From: Cepaea nemoralis
Taxonomy: Eukaryota; Mollusca; Gastropoda; Stylommatophora; Helicidae
Reading direction: 5' to 3'
DNA length: 64,000 bases
Assembly (NCBI GenBank): GCA_014155875.1
Contig: JACEFZ010014575.1
Location: forward strand, 653,536 to 717,535
The position numbers and the translations under genes are program-made. Of the stretch, positions 30,701-45,700 are shown in pieces (the stretch's first letter is position 1; every line of letters begins with the position of its first letter). A model generated the notes under the pieces. That model was not told where the DNA came from and searched no databases. It worked only from the letters and a program-made list of their open reading frames with translations.

Positions 30701-33700
30701 GAGTGGATACCCCAAACATAATCACAAATAGAGAGGAATTTTATGAGAACATTACCAATGGACATGTATTTCATCGTATTTCACTGTGAGTGGATACCCC
30801 AAACATAATCACAAATAGAGAGGAATTTTATGAGAACATTACCAATGGACATGTATTTCACGTATTTCACTGTGAGTGGATACCCCAAACAAAATCACAA
30901 ATAGAGAGGAATTTTATGAGAACATTACCAATGGACATGTATTTCACGTATTTCACTGTGAGTGAACACCCAAACATAATCACAAATAGAGAGGAATTTT
31001 ATGAGAACATTACCAATGGACATGTATTTCACTGTATTTCACTGTGAGTGGATACCCCAAACATAATCACAAATAGAGAGGAATTTATGAGAACATTACC
31101 AATGGACATGTATTTCATGTATTTCACTGTGAGTGATACACCCCAAACATAATCACAAATAGAGAGGAATTTTATGAGAACATTACCAATGGACATGTAT
31201 TTCACGTATTTCACTGTGAGTGGACTACCCCAAACATAATCACAAATAGAGAGGAATTTTATGAGAACATTACCAATGGACATGTATTTCATGTATTTCA
31301 CTGTGAGTGGATACCCCAAACATAAATCACAAATAGAGAGGAATTTTATGAGAACATTACCAATGGACATGTATTTCATGTATTTCACTGTGAGTGGATA
31401 CCCCAAACATAATCACAAATAGAGAGGAATTTTATGAGAACATTACCAATGGACATGTATTTCATCGTATTTCACTGTGAGTGGATACCCCAAACAAAAT
31501 CACAAATAGAGAGGAATTTTATGAGAACATTACCAATGGACATGTATTTCACGTATTTCACTGTGAGTGGATACCCCCAAACATAAATCACAAATAGAGA
31601 GGAATTTTATGAGAACATTACCAATGGACATGTATTTCACGTATTTCACTGTGAGTGGATACCCCAAACATAATCACAAATAGAGAGGAATTTTATGAGA
31701 ACATTACCAATGGACATGTATTTCACGTATTTCACTGTGAGTGGATACCCCAAACATAATCACAAATAGAGAGGAATTTTATGAGAACATTACCAATGGA
31801 CATGTATTTCATGTATTTCACTGTGAGTGGATACCCCAAACAAAATCACAAATAGAGAGGAATTTTATGAGAACATTACCAATGGACATGTATTTCATGT
31901 ATTTCACTGTGAGTGGATACCCCAAACATAATCACAAATAGAGAGGAATTTTATGAGAACATTACCAATGGACATGTATTTCACGTATTTCACTGTGAGT
32001 GGATACCCCAAACATAATCACAAATAGAGAGGAATTTTATGAGAACATTACCAATGGACATGTATTTCACGTATTTCACTGTGAGTGGATACCCCAAACA
32101 TAATCACAAATAGAGAGGAATTTTATGAGAACATTACCAATGGACATGTATTTCACGTATTTCACTGTGAGTGGATACCACCAAACATAATCACAAATAG
32201 AGAGGAATTTTATGAGAACATTACCAATGGACATGTATTTCACGTATTTCACTGTGAGTGGATACCCCAAACAAAATCACAAATAGAGAGGAATTTTATG
32301 AGAACATTACCAATGGACATGTATTTCACGTATTTCACTGTGAGTGGATACACCCAAACATAATCAAAAACAGAGAGGAATTTTATGAGAACATTACCAA
32401 TGGACATGTATTTCACGTATTTCACTGTGAGTGAACACGCCAAACAAAATCACAAATAGAGAGGAATTTTATGAGAACATTACCAATGGACATGTATTTC
32501 ACGTATTTCACTGTGAGTGAACACGCCAAACAAAATCACAAATAGAGAGGAATTTTATGAGAACATTACCAATGGACATGTATTTCACGTATTTCACTGT
32601 GAGTGAACCCCCAAACAAAATCACAAATAGAGAGGAATTTTATGAGAACATTACCAATGGACATGTATTTCACTGTATTTCACTGTGAGTGATACACCCC
32701 AAACAATAATCACAAATAGAGAGGAATTTTATGAGAACATTACCAATGGACATGTATTTCACGTATTTCACTGTGAGTGGACACCCCAAACAAATCACAA
32801 ATAGAGAGGAATTTTATGAGAACATTACCAATGGACATGTATTTCACTGTATTTCACTGTGAGTGGATCACCCCAAACATAATCACAAATAGAGAGGAAT
32901 TTTATGAGAACATTACCAATGGACATGTATTTCACGTATTTCACTGTGAGTGGATACCCCAAACATAATCACAAATAGAGAGGAATTTTATGAGAACATT
33001 ACCAATGGACATGTATTTCACGTATTTCACTGTGAGTGGATACACCCAAACATAATCACAAATAGAGAGGAATTTTATGAGAACATTACCAATGGACATG
33101 TATTTCACGTATTTCACTGTGAGTGGATACCCCAAACATAAATCACAAATAGAGAGGAATTTTATGAGAACATTACCAATGGACATGTATTTCACGTATT
33201 TCACTGTGAGTGGATACCCCAAACATAATCACAAATAGAGAGGAATTTTATGAGAACATTACCAATGGACATGTATTTCACGTATTTCACTGTGAGTGGA
33301 TACCCCAAACATAATCACAAATAGAGAGGAATTTTATGAGAACATTACCAATGGACATGTATTTCACGTATTTCACTGTGAGTGGATACCCCAAACATAA
33401 TCACAAATAGAGAGGAATTTTATGAGAACATTACCAATGGACATGTATTTCACGTATTTCACTGTGAGTGGATACACCCCAAACAAAATCACAAATAGAG
33501 AGGAATTTTATGAGAACATTACCAATGGACATGTATTTCATCGTATTTCACTGTGAGTGAACACCCCAAACAATAATCACAAATAGAGAGGAATTTTATG
33601 AGAACATTACCAATGGACATGTATTTCACGTATTTCACTGTGAGTGGATACACCCAAACATAATCACAAATAGAGAGGAATTTTATGAGAACATTACCAA

Positions 33701-36700
33701 TGGACATGTATTTCACGTATTTCACTGTGAGTGGATACCCCAAACAATAATCACAAATAGAGAGGAATTTTATGAGAACATTACCAATGGACATGTATTT
33801 CACGTATTTCACTGTGAGTGGATACCCCAAACATAATCACAAATAGAGAGGAATTTATGAGAACATTACCAATGGACATGTATTTCACGTATTTCACTGT
33901 GAGTGGATACCCCAAACATAATCACAAATAGAGAGGAATTTTATGAGAACATTACCAATGGACATGTATTTCACGTATTTCACTGTGAGTGGATACACCC
34001 AAACATAATCACAAATAGAGAGGAATTTATGAGAACATTACCAATGGACATGTATTTCACGTATTTCACTGTGAGTGGATACCCCAAACATAATCACAAA
34101 TAGAGAGGAATTTTATGAGAACATTACCAATGGACATGTATTTCAATGTATTTCACTGTGAGTGGATACCCCAAACATAATCACAAATAGAGAGGAATTT
34201 TATGAGAACATTACCAATGGACATGTATTTCATGTATTTCACTGTGAGTGGATACCCCAAACATAATCACAAATAGAGAGGAATTTTATGAGAACATTAC
34301 CAATGGACATGTATTTCACGTATTTCACTGTGAGTGGATACACCCAAACATAATCACAAATAGAGAGGAATTTTATGAGAACATTACCAATGGACATGTA
34401 TTTCACTGTATTTCACTGTGAGTGGAACACCCCAAACAAAATCACAAATAGAGAGGAATTTTATGAGAACATTACCAATGGACATGTATTTCACGTATTT
34501 CACTGTGAGTGAACACCCCAAACATAATCACAAATAGAGAGGAATTTTATGAGAACATTACCAATGGACATGTATTTCCTGTATTTCACTGTGAGTGATA
34601 CACTCCAAACAAAATCACAAATAGAGAGGAATTTTATGAGAACATTACCAATGGACATGTATTTCACGTATTTCACTGTGAGTGAACACCCAAACAAATC
34701 ATAAATATACAGGAATTTTATGAGAACATTACCAATGGACATGTATTTCACTGTATTTCACTGTGAGTGGAACACCCCAAACAAAATCACAAATAGACGA
34801 GGAATTTTATGAGAACATTACCAATGGACATGTATTTCACGTATTTCACTGTGAGTGAATCACCCAAACAAAATCACAAATAGAGAGGAATTTTATGAGA
34901 ACATTACCAATGGACATGTATTTCACGTATTTCACTGTGAGTGGATACCCCAAACATAATCACAAATAGAGAGGAATTTTATGAGAACATTACCAATGGA
35001 CATGTATTTCACGTATTTCACTGTGAGTGGATACCCAAACATAATCACAAATAGAGAGGAATTTATGAGAACATTACCAATGGACATGTATTTCACGTAT
35101 TTCACTGTGAGTGGATACCCCAAACATAATCACAAATAGAGAGGAATTTTATGAGAACATTACCAATGGACATGTATTTCACGTATTTCACTGTGAGTGG
35201 ATACCCCAAACAAAATCACAAATAGAGAGGAATTTTATGAGAACATTACCAATGGACATGTATTTCACTGTATTTCACTGTGAGTGGATACACCCAAACA
35301 ATAATCACAAATAGAGAGGAATTTTATGAGAACATTACCAATGGACATGTATTTCACGTATTTCACTGTGAGTGATACCCCAAACATAATCACAAATAGA
35401 GAGGAATTTTATGAGAACATTACCAATGGACATGTATTTCACGTATTTCACTGTGATTGGATACCCCCAAAACAAATCACAAATAGAGAGAATTTTATGA
35501 GAACATTACCAATGGACATGTATTTCACGTATTTCACTGTGAGTGGATACCCCAAACATAATCACAAATAGAGAGGAATTTTATGAGAACATTACCAATG
35601 GACATGTATTTCACGTATTTCACTGTGAGTGGATACCCCAAACATAATCACAAATAGAGAGGAATTTTATGAGAACATTACCAATGGACATGTATTTCAC
35701 GTATTTCACTGTGAGTGATAACCCCAAACATAATCACAAATAGAGAGGAATTTTATGAGAACATTACCAATGGACATGTATTTCACGTATTTCACTGTGA
35801 GTGGATACCCCAAACAAAATCACAAATAGAGAGGAATTTTATGAGAAACATTACCAATGGACATGTATTTCACGTATTTCACTGTGAGTGGATACCCCAA
35901 ACAAAATCACAAATAGAGAGGAATTTTATGAGAACATTACAATGGACATGTATTTCACGTATTTCACTGTGAGTGGATACCCCAAACATAAATCACAAAT
36001 AGAGAGGAATTTTATGAGAACATTACCAATGGACATGTATTTCACGTATTTCACTGTGAGTGGAATACCCCAAACATAATCACAAATAGAGAGGAATTTT
36101 ATGAGAACATTACCAATGGACATGTATTTCATGTATTCACTGTGAGTGGAATACCCCAAACATAATCACAAATAGAGAGGAATTTATGAGAACATTACCA
36201 ATGGACATGTATTTCACGTATTTCACTGTGAGTGGATACCCCAAACAAAATCACAAATAGAGAGGAATTTTATGAGAACATTACCAATGGACATGTATTT
36301 CATGTATTTCACTGTGAGTGGATACCCCAAACATAAATCACAAATAGAGAGGAATTTTATGAGAACATTACCAATGGACATGTATTTCATGTATTTCACT
36401 GTGAGTGGATACCCCAAACATAATCACAAATAGAGAGGAATTTTATGAGAACATTACCAATGGACATGTATTTCATCGTATTTCACTGTGAGTGGATACC
36501 CCAAACATAATCACAAATAGAGAGGAATTTTATGAGAACATTACCAATGGACATGTATTTCATGTATTTCACTGTGAGTGGATACCCAAACATAAATCAC
36601 AAATAGAGAGGAATTTTATGAGACATTACCAATGGACATGTATTTCATGTATTTCACTGTGAGTGGATACCCCAAACATAATCACAATAGAGAGGAATTT

Positions 36701-39700
36701 ATGAGAACATTACCAATGGACATGTATTTCATGTATTTCACTGTGAGTGGATACACCCAAACAAAATCACAAATAGAAAGGAATTTTATGAGAACATTAC
36801 CAATGGACATGTATTTCACGTATTTCACTGTGAGTGGATACCCCAAACATAATCACAAATAGAGAAGAATTTTATAAGAACATTACCAATGGACATGTAT
36901 TTCACGTATTTCACTGTGAGTGGATACCCCAAACATAATCACAAATAGAGAGGAATTTTATGAGAACATTACCAATGGACATGTATTTCACGTATTTCAC
37001 TGTGAGTGGATACCCCAAACATAATCACAAATAGAGAGGAATTTTATGAGAACATTACCAATGGACATGTATTTCACGTATTTCACTGTGAGTGGATACC
37101 CCAAACAAATCACAAATAGAGAGGAATTTTATGAGAACATTACCAATGGACATGTATTTCACGTATTTCACTGTGAGTGGATACCCCAAACATAATCACA
37201 AATAGAGAGGAATTTTATGAGAACATTACCAATGGACATGTATTTCACGTATTTCACTGTGAGTGGATACCCCAAACATAATCACAAATAGAGAGGAATT
37301 TTATGAGAACATTACCAATGGACATGTATTTCACGTATTTCACTGTGAGTGGATACCCCAAACATAATCACAAATAGAGAGGAATTTTATGAGAACATTA
37401 CCAATGGACATGTATTTCACGTATTTCACTGTGAGTGGATACCCCAAACATAATCACAAATAGAGAGGAATTTTATGAGAACATTACCAATGGACATGTA
37501 TTTCACGTATTTCACTGTGAGTGGATACCCCAAACATAATCACAAATAGAGAGGAATTTTATGAGAACATTACCAATGGACATGTATTTCACGTATTTCA
37601 CTGTGAGTGGATACCCCAAACAAATCACAAATAGAGAGGAATTTTATGAGAACATTACCAATGGACATGTATTTCACGTATTTCACTGTGAGTGGATACC
37701 CCAAACAAAATCACAAATAGAGAGGAATTTTATGAGAACATTACCAATGGACATGTATTTCACGTATTTCACTGTGAGTGGATACCCCAAACATAATCAC
37801 AAATAGAGAGGAATTTTATGAGAACATTACCAATGGACATGTATTTCACGTATTTCACTGTGAGTGGATACCACAAACAATATCACAAATAGAGAGGAAT
37901 TTTATGAGAACATTACCAATGGACATGTATTTCACGTATTTCACTGTGAGTGGATACCCCAAACATAATCACAAATAGAGAGGAATTTTATGAGAACATT
38001 ACCAATGGACATGTATTTCACGTATTTCACTGTGAGTGGATACCCCAAACAAAATCACAAATAGAGAGGAATTTTATGAGAACATTACCAATGGACATGT
38101 ATTTCACGTATTTCACTGTGAGTGGATACCCCAAACATAATCACAAATAGAGAGGAATTTTATGAGAACATTACCAATGGACATGTATTTCACGTATTTC
38201 ACTGTGAGTGGATACCCCAAACAAAATCACAAATAGAGAGGAATTTTATGAGAACATTACCAATGGACATGTATTTCACGTATTTCACTGTGAGTGGATA
38301 CCCCAAACATAATCACAAATAGAGAGGAATTTTATGAGAACATTACCAATGGACATGTATTTCACGTATTTCACTGTGAGTGGATACCCCAAACAAAATC
38401 ACAAATAGAGAGGAATTTTATGAGAACATTACCAATGGACATGTATTTCACGTATTTCACTGTGAGTGGATACCCCAAACAAAATCACAAATAGAGAGGA
38501 ATTTTATGAGAACATTACCAATGGACATGTATTTCACGTATTTCACTGTGAGTGGATACCCCAAACATAATCACAAATAGAGAGGAATTTTATGAGAACA
38601 TTACCAATGGACATGTATTTCACGTATTTCACTGTGAGTGGATACCCCAAACATAATCACAAATAGAGAGGAATTTTATGAGAACATTACCAATGGACAT
38701 GTATTTCACGTATTTCACTGTGAGTGGATACCCCAAACATAATCACAAATAGAGAGGAATTTTATGAGAACATTACCAATGGACATGTATTTCACGTATT
38801 TCACTGTGAGTGGATACCCCAAACATAATCACAAATAGAGAGGAATTTTATGAGAACATTACCAATGGACATGTATTTCACGTATTTCACTGTGAGTGGA
38901 TACCCCAAACATAATCACAAATAGAGAGGAATTTTATGAGAACATTACCAATGGACATGTATTTCACGTATTTCACTGTGAGTGGATACCCCAAACATAA
39001 TCACAAATAGAGAGGAATTTTATGAGAACATTACCAATGGACATGTATTTCACGTATTTCACTGTGAGTGGATACCCCAAACAAATCACAAATAGAGAGG
39101 AATTTTATGAGAACATTACCAATGGACATGTATTTCACGTATTTCACTGTGAGTGGATACCCCAAACAAAATCACAAATAGAGAGGAATTTTATGAGAAC
39201 ATTACCAATGGACATGTATTTCACGTATTTCACTGTGAGTGGATACCCCAAACATAATCACAAATAGAGAGGAATTTTATGAGAACATTACCAATGGACA
39301 TGTATTTCACGTATTTCACTGTGAGTGGATACCCCAAACAAAATCACAAATAGAGAGGAATTTTATGAGAACATTACCAATGGACATGTATTTCACGTAT
39401 TTCACTGTGAGTGGATACCCCAAACAAAATCACAAATAGAGAGGAATTTTATGAGAACATTACCAATGGACATGTATTTCACGTATTTCACTGTGAGTGG
39501 ATACCCCAAACATAATCACAAATAGAGAGGAATTTTATGAGAACATTACCAATGGACATGTATTTCACGTATTTCACTGTGAGTGGATACCCCAAACAAA
39601 ATCACAAATAGAGAGGAATTTTATGAGAACATTACCAATGGACATGTATTTCACGTATTTCACTGTGAGTGGATACCCCAAACAAAATCACAAATAGAGA

Positions 39701-42700
39701 GGAATTTTATGAGAACATTACCAATGGACATGTATTTCACGTATTTCACTGTGAGTGGATACCCCAAACATAATCACAAATAGAGAGGAATTTTATGAGA
39801 ACATTACCAATGGACATGTATTTCACGTATTTCACTGTGAGTGGATACCCCAAACAAAATCACAAATAGAGAGGAATTTTATGAGAACATTACCAATGGA
39901 CATGTATTTCACGTATTTCACTGTGAGTGGATACCCCAAACATAATCACAAATAGAGAGGAATTTTATGAGAACATTACCAATGGACATGTATTTCACGT
40001 ATTTCACTGTGAGTGGATACCCCAAACAAAATCACAAATAGAGAGGAATTTTATGAGAACATTACCAATGGACATGTATTTCACGTATTTCACTGTGAGT
40101 GGATACCCCAAACATAATCACAAATAGAGAGGAATTTTATGAGAACATTACCAATGGACATGTATTTCACGTATTTCACTGTGAGTGGATACCCCAAACA
40201 AAATCACAAATAGAGAGGAATTTTATGAGAACATTACCAATGGACATGTATTTCACGTATTTCACTGTGAGTGGATACCCCAAACAAAATCACAAATAGA
40301 GAGGAATTTTATGAGAACATTACCAATGGACATGTATTTCACGTATTTCACTGTGAGTGGATACCCCAAACATAATCACAAATAGAGAGGAATTTTATGA
40401 GAACATTACCAATGGACATGTATTTCACGTATTTCACTGTGAGTGGATACCCCAAACAAATCACAAAATAGAGAGGAATTTTATATAGAGAAACATTACC
40501 AATGGACATGTATTTCATGTGTATTCACTGGACTGGTGGATACCCCACAACATAATCACAAATAGAGAGGAATTTATGAGAACATACCAATGGACATGTA
40601 TTTCATGTATTTCACTGTGAGTGGATACCCCACAACATAATCACAAATAGAGAGGAATTTTATGAGAACATTACCAATGGACATGTATTTCACGTATTTC
40701 ACTGTGAGTGGATACCCCAAACATAATCACAAATTAGAGTAGGAATTTTATAGAGAACATTACAATGGACATGTATTTTCACGTATTTCACGTGCTGATG
40801 GATACCCCAAACATAATCACAAATAGAGAGGAACTTTTATGAGATACATTACCAATGGACATGTATTTCCGTATTTCACTGTGAGTGTGATACCCCAAAC
40901 ATAATCACAAATAGAGAGGAATTTTAATGAGAACATTACCAATGGACATGTATTTCACGTATTTCACTGTGAGTGGATACCCCAAACATAATCACAAATA
41001 GAGAGGAATTTTATGAGAACATTACCAATGGACATGTATTTCACGTATTATCACTGTGAGTGGACTACCCCAAACATAAATCACAAATAGAGAGGAATTT
41101 ATGAGAACATTACCAATGGACATGTATTTCATGTATTTCACTGTGAGGTGGAATACCCCAAACATAATCACAAATAGAGAGGAATTTTATGAGAACATTA
41201 CCAATGGACATGTATTTCACTGTATTTCACTGTGACTGGATACCCCAAACATAATCACAAATAGAGAGGAATTTTATGAGAACATTACCAATGGACATGT
41301 ATTTCATGTATTTCACTGTGAGTGGATACCCCAAACAAAATCACAAATAGAGAGGAATTTTATGAGAACATTACCAATGGACATGTATTTCATGTATTTC
41401 ACTGTGAGTGAACACCCCAAACATAATCACAAATAGAGAGGAATTTTATGAGAACATTACCAATGGACATGTATTTCACTGTATTTCACTGTGAGTGGAT
41501 ACCCCAAACATAATCACAAATAGATAGGAATTTTATGAGAACATTACCAATGGACATGTATTTCACGTATTTCACTGTGAGTGGATACCCCAAAAAATAA
41601 TCACAAATAGAGAGGAATTTTATGAGAACATTACCAATGGACATGTATTTCACGTATTTCACTGTGAGTGGATACCCCAAACATAATCACAAATAGAGAG
41701 GAATTTTATGAGAACATTACCAATGGACATGTATTTCACCGTATTTCACTGTGAGTGGATACCCCCAAACATAATCACAAATAGAGAGGAATTTTATGAG
41801 AACATTACCAATGGACATGTATTTCACGTATTTCACTGTGAGTGGATACCCCAAACATAATCACAAATAGAGAGGAATTTTATGAGAACATTACCAATGG
41901 ACATGTATTTCACGTATTTCACTGTGAGTGGATACACCCAAACATAATCACAAATAGAGAGGAATTTTATGAGAACATTACCAATGGACATGTATTTCAC
42001 GTATTTCACTGTGAGTGGATACACCCAAACATAATCACAAATAGAGAGGAATTTTATGAGAACATTACCAATGGACATGTATTTCACGTATTTCACTGTG
42101 AGTGGATACCCCAAACAAAATCACAAATAGAGAGGAATTTTATGAGAACATTACCAATGGACATGTATTTCACGTATTTCACTGTGAGTGGATACCCCAA
42201 ACATAATCACAAATAGAGAGGAATTTTATGAGAACATTACCAATGGCATGTATTTCACGTATTTCACTGTGAGTGAATACCACAAACAATATCACAAATA
42301 GAGAGGAATTTTATGAGAACATTACCAATGGACATGTATTTCACGTATTTCACTGTGAGTGGATACACCCAACAATAATCACAAATAGAGAGGAATTTTA
42401 TGAGAACAATTACCACATGGACATGTATTTTCACGTATTTCACTGTGAGTGGATACACCCAAACATAAATCAACAAATAGAGAGGAATTTTATGAGAACA
42501 TTACCAATGGACATGTATTTCACGTATTTCACTGTGAGTGATAACCACAAACAATAATCACAAATAGAGAGGAATTTTATGAGAACATTACCAATGGACA
42601 TGTATTTCACGTATTTCACTGTGAGTGGATACCCCAAACAAAATCACAAATAGACTAGGAATTTTATGAGAACATTACCAATGGACATGTTATTTCATCG

Positions 42701-45700
42701 TATTTCACTGTGAGTGGATACCCCCAAAACATAAATCACCAAATAGAGAGGAATTTTATGAGAACATTACCAATGGACATGTATTTCATGTATTTCACTG
42801 TGAGTGGATACACCCCAAACATAATCACAAATAGAGAGGAATTTTTATGAGAACATTACCAATGGACATGTATTTCACGTATTTCACTGTGAGTGGATAC
42901 CACCAAACAATAATCACAAATAGAGAGGAATTTTATGAGAACATTACAATGGACATGTTATTTCACGTATTTTCACTGTGAGTGGAACACCCCAAACCTA
43001 ATCACAAATAGAGAGGAATTTTTATGAGAACATTACCAATGGACATGTATTTCACGTATTTCCACTGTGATGTGGATATCCCCAAACATAATCACAAATA
43101 GAGAGGAATTTTATGAGAAACATTACCAATGGACATGTATTTACGTATTTCACTGTGAGTGGACTACCCCAAACAAAATCACATAATAGAGAGGAATTTT
43201 ATGAGAACATTACCAATGGACATGTATTTCACGTATTTCACTGTGAGTGGATACCCCAAACATATCACAAAATAGGAGAGCGAATTTTATGAGAACATTA
43301 CCAATGGACATGTATTTCATGTATTTCACTGTGAGTGGAACCCAAACAAAATCACAAATAGAGAGGAATTTTTATGAGAACATTCCCACTGGACATGTAT
43401 TTCACGTATTCACTGTGAGTGATACACCCCAAACATAATCACAAATAGAGAGAATTTTATGAGAACATTACCCAATGGACATGTATTTCATGTATTTCAC
43501 TGTGAGTGGATACCCAAACATATATCACAAATAGAGAGGAATTTTATGAGAACATTACCAATGGACATGTATTTCACGTATTTCACTGTGAGTGGATACC
43601 CCCAAACATAATCACAAATAGAGAGGAATTTTATGAGAACATTACCAATGGACATGTATTTCACGTATTTCACTGTGAGTGGATACCCCAAACATAATCA
43701 CAAATAGAGAGGAATTTTATGAGAACATTACCAATGGACATGTATTTCACGTATTTCCACTGTGAGTGGATACCCAAACATAATCACAAATAGAGAGGAA
43801 TTTTATGAGAACATTACCAATGGACATGTATTTCACGTATTTTCACTGTGAGTGGATACCCCAAACAAAATCACAAATAGAGAGGAATTTTATGAGAACA
43901 TTACCAATGGACATGTATTTCACGTATTTCACTGTGAGTGGATACCCAAACATAATCACAAATAGAGAGGAATTTTATGAGAACATTACCAATGGACATG
44001 TATTTCATGTATTTCACTGTGAGTGGACTACCCCAAACATAATCACAAATAGAGAGGAATTTTATGAGAACATTACCAATGGACATGTATTTCACTGTAT
44101 TCACTGTGAGTGGATACCCCAAACATAAATCACAAATAGAGAGGAATTTTATGAGAACATTACCAATGGACATGTATTTCACGTATTTCACTGTGAGTGG
44201 ATACCCCAAACATAATCAAAATAGAGAGGAATTTTATGAGAACATTACCTAATGGACATGTATTTCATGTATTTCACTGTGAGTGGACTACCCCAAAACA
44301 TAATCACAAATAGAGAGGAATTTTATGAGAACATTACCAATGGACATGTAGTTCACGTATTTCACTGTGAGTGGATACCCCAAACATAATCACAAATAGA
44401 GAGGAATTTTATGAGAACATTACCAATGGACAATGTATTTCACGTATTTCACTGTGAGTGGAATACCCCAAACAAAATCACAAATAGAGAGGAATTTTAT
44501 GAGAACATTACCAATGGACAATGTATTTTCACTGTATTTCACTGTGAGTGGAATACCCCAAACATAATCACAAAATAGAGAGGAATTTTATGAGAACATT
44601 ACCAATGGACATGTATTTCATGTATTTCACTGTGAGTGGATACCCCAAACATAATCACAAATAGAGAGGAAATTTTTATGAAGAACATTACCAAATGGAC
44701 ATGTATTTCACTGTATTTCACTGGTGAAGTGGATACCCCAAACATAATCACAAATAGAGAGGAATTTTATGAGAACATTACCAATGGACATGTATTTCAT
44801 GTATTTCACTGTGAGTGGATACCCCAATACATAAATCCACAAATAGAGAAGGAATTTATGAGAACATTACCAATGGACATGTATTTCATGTATTTCACTG
44901 TGAGTGGATACCCCAAACATAATCACAAATAGAGAGGAATTTTATGAGAACATTACCAATTGGACATGTATTTCATGTATTTCACTGTGAGTGGATACCC
45001 CAAACATAATCACAATATGAGAGGAATTTTATGAGAACATTACCAATGGACATGTATTTCATGTATTTCACTGTGAGTGGATACCCCCAAACATAATCAC
45101 AAATAGAGAGGAATTTTATGAGAACATTACCAATGGACATGTATTTCACGTATTTCACTGTGAGTGGACACCCCAAACATAATCACAAATAGAGAGGAAT
45201 TTTATGAGAACATTACCAATGGACATGTATTTCACGTATTTCACTGTGAGTGAACACCCCAAACATAATCACAAATAGAGAGGAATTTTATGAGAACATT
45301 ACCAATGGACATGTATTTCAGTATTTCACTGTGAGTGGATACCCCAACAATAATCACAATAGAGAGGAATTTTATGAGAACATTACCAATGGACATGTAT
45401 TTCACGTATTTCACTGTGAGTGGATACCCCAAACATAATCACAAATAGAGAGGAATTTTATGAGAACATTACCAATGGACATGTATTTCACGTATTTCAC
45501 TGTGAGTGGATACCCCAAACATAATCACAAATAGAGAGGAATTTTATGAGAACATTACCAATGGACATGTATTTCACGTATTTCACTGTGAGTGGATACC
45601 CCAAACAAAATCACAAATAGAGAGGAATTTTATGAGAACATTACCAATGGACATGTATTTCACGTATTTCACTGTGAGTGGATACCCCAAACATAATCAC

